Origin: Laedolimicola sp934402125
Lineage (GTDB): Bacteria; Bacillota; Clostridia; Lachnospirales; Lachnospiraceae
Direction of reading: 5' to 3'
Assembly: GCF_052065835.1 (NCBI RefSeq)
Contig: NZ_JBQHTG010000002.1
Location: 1-64,000 of the forward strand
Length of the DNA stretch: 64,000 bases
Below are positions 7,021-14,993 of this stretch, one piece after another. How positions within the stretch are numbered: position 1 is the first letter of the stretch; the number at the start of each line of letters is the position of its first letter. The notes under the pieces are model-generated. The model had not been told where the DNA came from, did not search any database, and was given only the letters and a program-made list of their open reading frames with translations. The position numbers and the translations under genes are program-made.

Positions 7021-7911
7021 ATGAACTATCAGGAATTTGTAGGTTCCATGACAGGCTTTCTTCGTGAATCTCTGCCCGGTGGAACCATGCTGCAGCGGAT
7101 CCCGCTGGAAAAGAACAATGGAGTCATGATGGACGGGCTTTCGATCCGGAAAGAGGGCAGGCGGGTGGCGCCGATGATTTATCTGGATGCCTGCTATAAG
7201 GAATATCTGGAGGGCAGATCCTTAAAGGGGATCTGCGAACAGATACTGGAATGCTGCGAAGCTCCGGATTTTGAGCAGCAGTTTGACGTGGACTTCTTCC
7301 GGGATCCCAGGCAGGTGCGACCGGTCATTGTATACAAGCTGGTTCATTATGAGAAAAACAGGGAGCAGCTGCAGGAGATTCCTCATCTGCCTTTTCTCGA
7401 TCTGGCGGTCGTGTTTTACTGCCTGCTGACCGATACGCCGGTGGGAAACGCCACGGTGCTGATTCATAACAGCCACCTGGAGCTCTGGAGGAGGAATACA
7501 GCCTGGTTATATGAGGCGGCAAAGGAGAATACCCAAAGGCTGCTGCCGGAGTGCCTGGTCAGTATGGAGGAAATGCTCTGTGAGCTGTCCGGGGGACAGC
7601 AGGCGACGGAAGGCGCCGGCGTGCCCATGTATGTGCTGACCAACAGCCGGAAATCCTTTGGGGCGGCCTGCCTGCTTTACGAGGGAGTGCTGGGGAAATG
7701 TCTGGAAAGATTCGGGGAGAACTATTACCTGCTTCCCAGCAGCGTACACGAAATGATTCTGCTTCCGGCCTCCGCTGTGGGCGATAGCCGGGAGCTGTGC
7801 GCCCTGGTGCGGGAAATGAACCAGACCCAGGTGCGCGAAACAGAGGTATTGTCAGACAGTGTTTATTATTATTCCCGGGAGAACAGACGGCTGGAAATCA
7901 TAGATTTTTAA
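7021..7911 (+). CDS. DUF5688 family protein
   Basis: A 296-residue soluble protein that I recognise as the DUF5688 type common in Lachnospiraceae. It has the typical opening MNYQEFVGSM, a central block (KLVHYEKNREQLQEIPHLPF followed by LDLAVVFYCLL) and the C-terminal ILLPASA. No signal peptide or membrane helix is seen, so it should be cytoplasmic. The biochemical function is unknown. A GAAAGGA ribosome site precedes the ATG. It has its own promoter and no downstream terminator was obvious, but the next gene has its own promoter as well. Confidence 0.75.
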   Translation: MNYQEFVGSMTGFLRESLPGGTMLQRIPLEKNNGVMMDGLSIRKEGRRVAPMIYLDACYKEYLEGRSLKGICEQILECCEAPDFEQQFDVDFFRDPRQVRPVIVYKLVHYEKNREQLQEIPHLPFLDLAVVFYCLLTDTPVGNATVLIHNSHLELWRRNTAWLYEAAKENTQRLLPECLVSMEEMLCELSGGQQATEGAGVPMYVLTNSRKSFGAACLLYEGVLGKCLERFGENYYLLPSSVHEMILLPASAVGDSRELCALVREMNQTQVRETEVLSDSVYYYSRENRRLEIIDF

Positions 7912-7934
7912 GAAGTTGTTTTATTTTTCATAAA

Positions 7935-8002
7935 TTTATCACAATTTACGGTTGCCTTTTGTGATAAAGTTTGTTACAATCGATTTGTTACGAAATTGTT
8001 AC
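7935..8002 (+). promoter_or_regulatory. Promoter with inverted-repeat operator and TTGTTAC repeats
   Basis: TTGCCT (7952-7957) and TACAAT (7975-7980), spacing 17. A perfect inverted repeat TTTATCACAA-N14-TTGTGATAAA (7935-7944 and 7959-7968) straddles the -35. TTGTTAC occurs three times (7971, 7985, 7996). This fits a tightly controlled promoter for the envelope protein at 8054; the regulator is not identifiable here. Confidence 0.6.
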
Positions 8003-8053
8003 AAAAAGAATAAGGATTAAAAAGATAGAGTTTCAGATTCACAGGAGGCAAGT

Positions 8054-9082
8054 ATGAATTTTGATAAAATAAAGGAATTTTTTGATAAGGACCATTTCGG
8101 CGACTGGGTAAATGGACATAAGCGCCAGGTAGCCGTAGGCTGTATCGCGGCCTGCCTGGTGATTGCGGCAGGAGGCAGTATCATCAGCAGCAGTAAGACC
8201 ACGGAGAAAACTCCGGAGGGCGCGTCAGTTACCACCAGCGCGGTTCAGGATTCCGAGAATGCGGAGGCCAAGGCTCTGGAGGAGGCTGACAAGCTTTTGC
8301 AGGACGCATACCCCGAGGTCAATGAGCTGGTGCAGAAGTACTATGACTGTATGTCTGCCGGAGATGTGGAAGGGCTTGCTTCTGTAGAGGATCAGATCAG
8401 CGAGGAAGAGCAGAACCGGATTTTGCGTTCCCGGGATCTGGTAGAGGGCTATCAGAACATTTCCTGTTATACCAAAAAGGGAATGGAGGAAGGCTCTTAT
8501 CTGGTATTTGTCTACTATGAGCTGAAGTTTGCCCAGATTGATACGCCGGCGCCGGGACTTTCCCCGCTGTATGTATATACCAATGACGAGGGAAATCTGG
8601 TAATCTTTAACGGAGAGGCCAGCGACGAGTTGAACGCTTACGTGGAAAAGGTAGCCCAGGAGGACGATGTGATGGCGCTCCGGGAGGAAGTAAAGACCAA
8701 GTATGAGGAGGCCAAGGCTGCGGACGAGAACCTGGCAAAGCAGGAGGAACGTTACCTGAAGATTGCCCAGGCTTCCGCGGAGGAGGAGAACACCGAAGAG
8801 GCAGCGCCGGAGGAGAATACAGAGGAGGCTGCAGAAGAAGCTACAGAGGAGCCGGCAGAGGAGGAAGCAGCGCCGGAGGAGAATAGCGCCACTGCCCAGA
8901 ACCGTGAGACACGCTTCAAAGAAAGCGTCCGTCTGCGCGCGGATGCCAGTACCGACGCCGAGTATCTGGGAACTGCTTACCAGGGTGAGCGTGTGACGCA
9001 GATCGAGAGCTATGATAACGGCTGGAGCAAGATAAGCTACAACGGAAAAGAATGCTACTGCAAGACCGAGTTCCTGGAGTAA
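8054..9082 (+). CDS. Membrane-anchored SH3-domain protein
   Basis: A 342-residue protein with a short cytoplasmic N terminus, one membrane helix (about residues 27-45, VAVGCIAACLVIAAGGSII), an NTF2-like mixed domain (about 75-210), a very acidic Glu/Ala-rich linker (about 235-285) and a C-terminal bacterial SH3 domain (about 285-342: VRLRADASTDAEYLGTAYQG). The topology is a type II membrane protein whose SH3 domain probably contacts peptidoglycan. Function beyond that is unknown. The promoter carries a strong palindrome, and a compound terminator hairpin follows. Confidence 0.7.
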   Translation: MNFDKIKEFFDKDHFGDWVNGHKRQVAVGCIAACLVIAAGGSIISSSKTTEKTPEGASVTTSAVQDSENAEAKALEEADKLLQDAYPEVNELVQKYYDCMSAGDVEGLASVEDQISEEEQNRILRSRDLVEGYQNISCYTKKGMEEGSYLVFVYYELKFAQIDTPAPGLSPLYVYTNDEGNLVIFNGEASDELNAYVEKVAQEDDVMALREEVKTKYEEAKAADENLAKQEERYLKIAQASAEEENTEEAAPEENTEEAAEEATEEPAEEEAAPEENSATAQNRETRFKESVRLRADASTDAEYLGTAYQGERVTQIESYDNGWSKISYNGKECYCKTEFLE

Positions 9083-9097
9083 GCGGTTAAAAGATGT

Positions 9098-9125
9098 GAA
9101 TAATTCAGGAAAATCTCCATATTCT
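9098..9125 (+). promoter_or_regulatory. Possible SigE-type promoter inside terminator arm
   Basis: GAATAAT (9098-9104), 13 bases, CATATTCT (9118-9125). This resembles the sporulation SigE consensus (KMATATT, about 14, CATACANT) with one and two mismatches. The expected start is near 9132, inside the hairpin of 9110-9168. Tentative. Confidence 0.3.
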
Positions 9126-9170
9126 ATGAGCAAAGCCCGGAAAGGGCGGCTCATGGAAGGGAGATTTTTT
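9110..9170 (+). terminator. Compound terminator whose 3' arm carries the next ribosome site
   Basis: Three stacked helices: AAAATCTCC (9110-9118) with GGAGATTTT (9160-9168), CTATGAGC (9124-9131) with GCTCATGG (9149-9156), and GCCC (9135-9138) with GGGC (9144-9147), then T-run and ATG at 9171. The GGGAG ribosome site of the next gene is in the 3' arm. Confidence 0.65.
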
Positions 9171-9617
9171 ATGCTTACGAATGCGGATTTTGCAGTGTTA
9201 AATGAGACGTATCGCAGCAGCCGGAAAGGAATGGAGGCCATCAATGCGGTGATCAGTAAGATTGAAGACGAGGATCTGGCCCTGGATCTGAACCGGCAGG
9301 CGGTGCGTTTTCTGAGCTTCGAGGACAGGGCGGCGGAGGAGATACGAAAAGCCAGCCAGAAGCCGGAGGACGCTTCGGCACTGGAAAAGGCCAGGAGCTG
9401 GACTTCTTTGCGGGCCGGAACGCTTTTAAATACCAGCACCGGGCATATGGCTGAACTGATGATGGAGGGCAACGCGAAGGGAATCGCGGATTTGATGAAG
9501 ACAGTGAAGAAAAACCGTGAGGCGAAGCGGGAATACTGCGAGCTGGCGGAGGAGCTGATGGACTTTGAGGAGAAGAATATCGAGCGGCTGAAAAGTTATT
9601 TAAATGACCCGGTATAG
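9171..9617 (+). CDS. Small all-helical protein, ferritin-like/DUF2383-like
   Basis: A 148-residue protein predicted almost entirely alpha-helical, with long amphipathic stretches and no membrane segment. The pattern (LNETYRSSRKGMEAINAVIS at the start, EEKNIERLKSYL at the end) suggests a four-helix bundle of the DUF2383/ferritin-like kind; this is a weak resemblance only. No metal-ligand set is clear. I start it at 9171, where GGGAG is 8 bases upstream. That ribosome site is buried in the terminator hairpin of the preceding gene, so expression should depend on a promoter inside the hairpin. A longer frame from 9096 is less likely. Confidence 0.55.
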   Translation: MLTNADFAVLNETYRSSRKGMEAINAVISKIEDEDLALDLNRQAVRFLSFEDRAAEEIRKASQKPEDASALEKARSWTSLRAGTLLNTSTGHMAELMMEGNAKGIADLMKTVKKNREAKREYCELAEELMDFEEKNIERLKSYLNDPV

Positions 9618-9692
9618 ACGGGAGAAAAACAAAAATATTTGAGAGATAATTTCCGGAAATAAAAATAATTTTGGATTTTCGAAAAAAAAGCC

Positions 9693-9721
9693 TTGCAAAA
9701 GAAAAGAAACCGTGGCATAAT
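9693..9721 (+). promoter_or_regulatory. Promoter of gdhA
   Basis: TTGCAA (9693-9698) and CATAAT (9716-9721), spacing 17. CGTGG (9711-9715) and CCACG (9725-9729) form an inverted repeat around the -10, a possible operator. Confidence 0.65.
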
Positions 9722-9731
9722 AAACCACGAC

Positions 9732-9793
9732 AAAGGCGTCAAAAAGAAGCGTGAAGAGCATAACGCGTTTCTTATTTGGTACGCCTTTTTTTG
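9732..9793 (+). terminator. Attenuator-like hairpin in the gdhA leader
   Basis: AAAGGCGT (9732-9739) pairs with ACGCCTTT (9781-9788), followed by more T. An inner helix AAGAAGCGT/ACGCGTTTCTT lies between. It stands between the gdhA promoter and gene, so transcription must pass it to reach gdhA. Confidence 0.6.
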
Positions 9794-9830
9794 TACCCAA
9801 AAAAGGGAGAAACAAGAGGAGGAAATGAAA

Positions 9831-11165
9831 ATGTCTTACGTTGATGAAGTGATTGAATCCGTTGTAGCAAAGAATCCGGGTGAGCCGGAGTTTCATCAGG
9901 CAGTAAAAGAGGTTCTGGAGTCTCTGCGTCCGGTGGTGGAAGCGCATGAGGAGCAGTACCGCAGAGAGGCCATTCTGGAGCGTCTGGTCGAGCCGGAGCG
10001 TCAGGTAAAATTCCGTGTTCCGTGGGTAGACGATAAGGGACAGGTTCAGGTAAACGTAGGTTACCGGATCCAGTTCAACAGCGCAATCGGACCCTACAAA
10101 GGAGGACTTCGTCTCCACCCGTCCGTAAACGCAGGCATTATCAAATTCCTCGGATTTGAGCAGATTTTCAAAAATTCCCTGACTGGCCTGCCCATCGGCG
10201 GCGGCAAGGGCGGTTCTGATTTTGACCCGAAGGGAAAATCCGACCGTGAGGTTATGGCGTTCTGCCAGAGCTTTATGACAGAGCTTTACAGACATATCGG
10301 CAAGGATACCGATGTTCCGGCAGGCGATATCGGAACCGGAGCAAGAGAGATTGGCTACATGTTCGGTCAGTACAAGAGACTGACAGGACTTTATGAGGGC
10401 GTTCTGACAGGAAAGGGACTTTCCTATGGCGGTTCTCTGGCGAGAACCGAGGCAACCGGCTACGGTCTTCTGTATTTCACCCAGGAAATGCTGAAGGCCA
10501 ACGGTATCGATATCGCAGGAAAGACAGCCCTGGTTTCCGGTTCCGGAAATGTGGCAATCTACGCCATCGAAAAGGCGACGCAGCTGGGCGTAAAGGTTCT
10601 GACCTGCAGCGATTCCAACGGCTGGGTATACGATCCGGAGGGCATTGATGTGACGGCTCTGAAGGAGATCAAAGAGGTAAACCGTGCCCGTCTGACCGAG
10701 TACAAAAAGTACCGTCCCAATTCCGAGTACCATGAGGGCCGCGGCGTATGGAGCGTAAAGGCAGATCTGGCGCTTCCTTGCGCCACACAGAACGAGCTGC
10801 TCTTAGAGGACGCGAAAGCCCTGGCTGCCAACGGCTGTATCGCAGTGGCAGAGGGCGCGAATATGCCGACCACTCTGGAGGCAACCCAGTATATCCAGGA
10901 GCAGGGTATTCTGTTTGCTCCGGGCAAGGCGTCCAACGCAGGCGGCGTGGCAACTTCAGCGCTGGAGATGTCCCAGAACAGCGAGCGCCTGAGCTGGAGC
11001 TTTGAGGAGGTAGACGCAAAGCTGCAGGGCATTATGGTAAATATCTTCCGCAATGCCGCAGACGCTGCGGAGCGTTACGGTTGCGCGAAGAATTATGTGG
11101 TAGGCGCGAATATCGCAGGCTTCGAGAAGGTTGTCAACGCTATGCTGGCACAGGGAGTTTGCTAA
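9831..11165 (+). CDS. gdhA: Glutamate dehydrogenase, NADP-type
   Basis: A 444-residue hexameric glutamate dehydrogenase that interconverts 2-oxoglutarate plus ammonia and glutamate. The N-terminal substrate domain has the signature GPYKGGLRLHPSV, the catalytic-lysine region LPIGGGKGGSDFDPKGKSD and PAGDIGTGAREIGYM. The Rossmann domain has SGSGNVAIYAIEK. The short-loop motif and length fit the NADP-dependent assimilatory class. The start at 9831 has AGGAGG 8 bases upstream; an ATG at 9825 is only 2 bases from it. The gene has its own promoter and an attenuator-like leader, suggesting control by nitrogen supply. Confidence 0.95.
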   Translation: MSYVDEVIESVVAKNPGEPEFHQAVKEVLESLRPVVEAHEEQYRREAILERLVEPERQVKFRVPWVDDKGQVQVNVGYRIQFNSAIGPYKGGLRLHPSVNAGIIKFLGFEQIFKNSLTGLPIGGGKGGSDFDPKGKSDREVMAFCQSFMTELYRHIGKDTDVPAGDIGTGAREIGYMFGQYKRLTGLYEGVLTGKGLSYGGSLARTEATGYGLLYFTQEMLKANGIDIAGKTALVSGSGNVAIYAIEKATQLGVKVLTCSDSNGWVYDPEGIDVTALKEIKEVNRARLTEYKKYRPNSEYHEGRGVWSVKADLALPCATQNELLLEDAKALAANGCIAVAEGANMPTTLEATQYIQEQGILFAPGKASNAGGVATSALEMSQNSERLSWSFEEVDAKLQGIMVNIFRNAADAAERYGCAKNYVVGANIAGFEKVVNAMLAQGVC

Positions 11166-11181
11166 TCCCGGGAGGTATTTC

Positions 11182-11210
11182 TTGCTTCCTTGGAAAATAT
11201 CCAGTATAAT
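11182..11210 (+). promoter_or_regulatory. Promoter of rluF
   Basis: TTGCTT (11182-11187) and TATAAT (11205-11210), spacing 17, 120 bases before the gene. Confidence 0.75.
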
Positions 11211-11222
11211 AAGCAGTGGTGG

Positions 11223-11301
11223 ACGGATTTTTAAAATCCGTTCGCTGCTGCTGTTTTTTATGTAACAGGAAATTCCGATGGAATCCTCTGTTACATAAAA
11301 A
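11223..11301 (+). promoter_or_regulatory. Two successive perfect hairpins in the rluF leader
   Basis: ACGGATTTT-T-AAAATCCGT (11223-11241) is a perfect palindrome just after the expected start site. TTTTTATGTAACAG (11255-11268) pairs perfectly with CTGTTACATAAAAA (11288-11301), with a second inner helix AGGAAATTCC/GGAATCCT. No T-run follows, so these are leader structures and not a plain terminator. Confidence 0.6.
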
Positions 11302-11329
11302 TATGATCGCACTGCGGCGGGAGGAGATT

Positions 11330-12070
11330 ATGGAAGAAATTCGTCTGAATAAATATTTAAGTGAAGCCGGCGTATGCTCCAGACGCGAGGCGGACAGAAT
11401 GATAGAAGCAGGCAAGGTGCTGGTAGACGGCAAGCCTGCGCAGATGGGGCAGAGAATTCAGCCCGGACAGAGAGTTCAGGTGGGAGATGTGATTCTCGGC
11501 GGCGAGAAGGAAGAGCAGATTCTGCTGGCGGTATACAAGCCGGTGGGCGTCATCTGCACCACGGACAAGCGGGAAAAACGCAATATTGTAGATTACGTGG
11601 GCTATCCCAGCCGGATTTATCCCATCGGGCGTCTGGATAAGGACTCAGAAGGGTTGATTCTGATGACCAATGACGGAAGCCTGGTGAATCGGATGATGCG
11701 TTCCACCAACCGGCACGAAAAGGAATATCTGGTGCGTGTCAACAAGCCCCTGACGGAGGCGTTTTTGCAGAAAATGGCGTCCGGCGTCCGGATTCGGAAG
11801 GTGGAAAAGGGAGAGGTGCTGCTGGACGCGGTAACCCGCCCCTGCGAAGTGAAAAAACTTGGAAAATGCAGCTTCCGCATTGTGCTGACACAGGGGTACA
11901 ACCGGCAGATCCGCCGGATGTGTGAAACTCTGGGATACCATGTGGAGCACCTGAAGCGGATTCGCGTGCTCAATATAGAATTGAAGGGCATGAAGCCGGG
12001 AACCTGGCGGAAGATCACAGACCGGGAACTGGAGGAGCTTCAGGAGCTTCTGAAGGATTCAAAAAATTAG
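11330..12070 (+). CDS. rluF: 23S rRNA pseudouridine synthase (RluF/RsuA family)
   Basis: A 246-residue pseudouridine synthase. An S4 RNA-binding domain (about 3-60, IRLNKYLSEAGVCSRREADR) precedes the catalytic domain with the family motif GRLDKDSEGL; Asp103 is the nucleophile. Size and spacing fit RluF, which modifies U2604 of 23S rRNA in E. coli, but RluB-type specificity cannot be excluded. The start at 11330 is set by GGGAGGAG. ligA follows after one base, so the two form an operon together with the HAD phosphatase. Confidence 0.85.
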   Translation: MEEIRLNKYLSEAGVCSRREADRMIEAGKVLVDGKPAQMGQRIQPGQRVQVGDVILGGEKEEQILLAVYKPVGVICTTDKREKRNIVDYVGYPSRIYPIGRLDKDSEGLILMTNDGSLVNRMMRSTNRHEKEYLVRVNKPLTEAFLQKMASGVRIRKVEKGEVLLDAVTRPCEVKKLGKCSFRIVLTQGYNRQIRRMCETLGYHVEHLKRIRVLNIELKGMKPGTWRKITDRELEELQELLKDSKN

Positions 12071-12071
12071 G

Positions 12072-14036
12072 ATGGCAGAGATGAATAAGATAGAAGAAAT
12101 GAAAATGCGGCAGAAGGAGCTGACAGAAAAATTGAATGCGGCAGGACGGGCCTATTACCAGGAAGCCCGGGAGCTCATGAGCAATTATGAGTATGACGCG
12201 CTGTATGATGAACTGGCGGCCTTGGAAAAGGAGACGGGAACCGTTCTGGCCGGAAGCCCGACCATGCATGTGGGCTATGAAGTCTTAAGCGAGCTTCCCA
12301 AGGAGCGCCACGAGAGTCCCATGCTATCCCTGGACAAGACCAAGGATCGGGAGGCTTTGGGAGCCTGGATCGGAGATCACCGGACGCTGCTTTCCTGGAA
12401 GCTGGACGGTCTGACCATCGTGCTCACCTACCGGGAGGGAACTCTTTATAAGGCTGTTACCAGAGGAAACGGCGAGGTAGGCGAGGTGATCACCAACAAT
12501 GCGAAGGTTTTTAAAAACCTGCCCCTGCGGATTCCCTTTCAGGGAGAATTGGTGCTCCGGGGAGAGGCAGTGATCGGCTATCGGGAATTCGAGCGTATTA
12601 ACGAGGAGATTCCGGAGGCGGACGCCAGATATAAGAATCCGAGAAATCTGTGCAGCGGCTCAGTACGGCAGCTGAACAATGAGATTACAGCAAAGCGGAA
12701 CGTCCATTTCTTTGCCTTTGCCTTGGTGCGGGCGGAGGATGTGGATTTTGAGAATTCCAGAGAACAGCAGTTTCTATGGCTTCGGGAGCAAGGCTTCGAG
12801 GTGGTAGAATATAAGGTAGTTACGGAGGCGACCCTGCCGGAGGCTATGGACTGGTTTGCGGGACATATCGAGAGCAATGCATATCCGTCTGACGGTCTGG
12901 TGGCGCTGTACGATGATATCGCCTACGGCGAGTCGTTGGGCAGGACAGCCAAGTTCCCCCGGAATTCCATGGCCTTTAAGTGGGCTGACGAGCTTCGGGA
13001 GACCACATTGAAGGAGATCGAATGGAGTCCTTCCCGGACCGGGCTTATCAATCCGGTAGCCATCTTTGAGCCGGTGGAGCTGGAAGGAACCACCGTAAGC
13101 CGGGCCAGCGTCCACAATATCAGTATCATGCGGGGACTGGATCTGGGCGTAGGCGATACCATCGAGGTCTATAAAGCCAATATGATCATTCCCCAGATAG
13201 CGGAAAATAAGACGCGGAGCGGCGTCCGGGATATTCCGGCTGTCTGTCCGGTCTGCGGAGGAGCTACGGAAATCCGGAAGGTCAACGACGTGGAATCCCT
13301 CTATTGCACCAATCCGGAATGTCAGGCAAAAAAAATCAAGTCCTTTACACTGTTTGTCAGCCGGGACGCCCTGAATATCGAAGGCTTATCGGAGGCATCC
13401 CTGGAAAAATTTATCGCCCGGGGCTTTATCCATGAATTTGCGGATATCTTTAAGCTGAATGCCCACAAAGCGGAGATTGTGGAGATGGAGGGATTCGGGG
13501 AGAAGTCCTATGAGAATCTGATAGCAAGCGTGGAGCGGGCGCGGACGACTACACTTGCAAAGGTCATCTACAGTCTGGGAATCCCCAATGTGGGTCTGTC
13601 CGGCGCGAAGCTTATCTGCCGGAAATTTGGCGATGATGTGGAACGGGTGCCGGCGGCAGACGAGGAAGCGCTGGCAGCCATCGACGGCATCGGCCCGGTC
13701 ATTGCCGGAAGCTTTGTGGAATATTTCAGGGACGCGAAAAAACGGGAACGTTTTGAACGGCTGCTTTCTGAACTGAAGATCGTAAAAGAGGAAGTATCCG
13801 GGGAACAGGATTTGAAGGGCAAGGTCTTCGTGGTAACCGGAAGCCTGAATCATTTCGCCAACCGGAATGAATTGAAGGAACAGATTGAGAAGCGGGGCGG
13901 TAAGGTAACCGGAAGCGTTACAGGCAAGACGGATTATCTCATCAACAATGACACCGCGTCGTCTTCGTCGAAAAATAAAAAGGCCCGGGAGCTCGGAATC
14001 CCGGTTATTTCCGAGGAGGATTTTTTGAAATTATGA
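12072..14036 (+). CDS. ligA: NAD-dependent DNA ligase
   Basis: A 654-residue LigA that seals nicks with NAD+. The N-terminal Ia domain (about 15-70, YYQEARELMSNYEYDALYDEL) binds NMN. The adenylation motif is KLDG with Lys110. A CPVC...CTNPEC zinc finger (about 393-418), helix-hairpin-helix repeats and a C-terminal BRCT domain (about 578-654) follow. The usual TRGDG motif reads TRGNG here, and the set diverges from textbook LigA, as in the Lachnospiraceae subgroup. A second ligase elsewhere in the genome is therefore possible. The stop overlaps the HAD gene by ATGA. Confidence 0.92.
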   Translation: MAEMNKIEEMKMRQKELTEKLNAAGRAYYQEARELMSNYEYDALYDELAALEKETGTVLAGSPTMHVGYEVLSELPKERHESPMLSLDKTKDREALGAWIGDHRTLLSWKLDGLTIVLTYREGTLYKAVTRGNGEVGEVITNNAKVFKNLPLRIPFQGELVLRGEAVIGYREFERINEEIPEADARYKNPRNLCSGSVRQLNNEITAKRNVHFFAFALVRAEDVDFENSREQQFLWLREQGFEVVEYKVVTEATLPEAMDWFAGHIESNAYPSDGLVALYDDIAYGESLGRTAKFPRNSMAFKWADELRETTLKEIEWSPSRTGLINPVAIFEPVELEGTTVSRASVHNISIMRGLDLGVGDTIEVYKANMIIPQIAENKTRSGVRDIPAVCPVCGGATEIRKVNDVESLYCTNPECQAKKIKSFTLFVSRDALNIEGLSEASLEKFIARGFIHEFADIFKLNAHKAEIVEMEGFGEKSYENLIASVERARTTTLAKVIYSLGIPNVGLSGAKLICRKFGDDVERVPAADEEALAAIDGIGPVIAGSFVEYFRDAKKRERFERLLSELKIVKEEVSGEQDLKGKVFVVTGSLNHFANRNELKEQIEKRGGKVTGSVTGKTDYLINNDTASSSSKNKKARELGIPVISEEDFLKL

Positions 14037-14836
14037 GTAACAGTCGAGAAGATAAAAAAATTCTTTTTTTTGATATAGACGGAACCCTGTATGAGTTTGA
14101 AAAAGGAATACCGGAGAGTTCCGTGGAAGCCCTGAAGCTTCTGAAAGAAAATGGACATATTGTTATCCTCTGTACAGGGCGTCCGATCAGTACGGTGTTT
14201 CAGGAGGTGCTTTCCCTTCCCCATGATGGAATTATCAGCGGCGCAGGCACCCGTGTGGAATACGGGGATAAAATTCTGCGAAATGAGCTTTTACCCAATG
14301 AGCTTCTTATGCAGGTGGTACCCAGGCTTGAAAAGGTCGGATGCATTGCGGTACTGGAGGGACCGGAATATCTGAGCTGCCGGCTGGACGGTGAGGCGGG
14401 CTCTTATTTCCGTATCGTGGAAAGGTTGCAGGAGGAATATCCGGAGCGCCTGAAGGAGATGGAGCTGATGACAGACCGGGCCTGCAAAATTACCGTGGCA
14501 ATCCAGGATATGGAAGCCTTTGAAAGAATGGTACCGGAACTGTCCAGGGCCTTTGAACTGGCCCGGTATGAGAAGGATCCCTATACGGAGATGATGCCGA
14601 AGGGAATCTCCAAAGCAGACGGTATCCGGATTCTTCTGGAGGAGCTGGAGATTCCTCTGAAAAATACTTACGCCTTCGGCGACGGTCCCAACGATGTGGA
14701 GATGCTCCAGTATGTGGAGTATGGCACCGCTATGGGAAATGCAGAAGCACAGGTACTTGCCATGGCTCCCTATAAAACAGAGGGAATGTGGGAAGACGGT
14801 ATTTACCATGCACTGAAAAGATATGGCCTGATCTAA
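14033..14836 (+). CDS. Cof-type HAD-IIB hydrolase
   Basis: A 267-residue HAD phosphatase of the Cof/YidA type. Motif I is FFDIDGTLY (Asp14 and Asp16), motif II CTGRP, and the final motifs are GDGPNDVEML with the cap type IIB between. Such enzymes dephosphorylate sugar phosphates or flavin/thiamine precursors; the substrate cannot be told. It is coupled to ligA by a 4-base overlap and is the last gene of the rluF-ligA group. Only 4 bases separate its stop from the structured leader of glgB. Confidence 0.88.
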   Translation: MSNSREDKKILFFDIDGTLYEFEKGIPESSVEALKLLKENGHIVILCTGRPISTVFQEVLSLPHDGIISGAGTRVEYGDKILRNELLPNELLMQVVPRLEKVGCIAVLEGPEYLSCRLDGEAGSYFRIVERLQEEYPERLKEMELMTDRACKITVAIQDMEAFERMVPELSRAFELARYEKDPYTEMMPKGISKADGIRILLEELEIPLKNTYAFGDGPNDVEMLQYVEYGTAMGNAEAQVLAMAPYKTEGMWEDGIYHALKRYGLI

Positions 14837-14840
14837 AAAA

Positions 14841-14960
14841 GTTCAGTACAGCCCGAAGCACTTGCTGCTGAGGGCGTAAGAAAGTGATTCAGGAGTGCAA
14901 AATCCCATCAGCGAAGCCGATTCTCATGGATTTTGCATTGTAACTGGTCAGGTACTGAAC
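14841..14960 (+). ncRNA. Candidate structured leader RNA upstream of glgB
   Basis: A closing helix GTTCAGTAC (14841-14849) with GTACTGAAC (14952-14960) encloses two helices: CACTT (14859-14863)/AAGTG (14882-14886) and TGCAAAATCC (14896-14905)/GGATTTTGCA (14928-14937). AACTG (14942-14946)/CAGTT (14960-14964) offers a competing pairing. It lies 33 bases before glgB. It matches no riboswitch class I know. Confidence 0.4.
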
Positions 14961-14993
14961 AGTTACAGATTTTATCATAAGGAGGAGAAGGTT

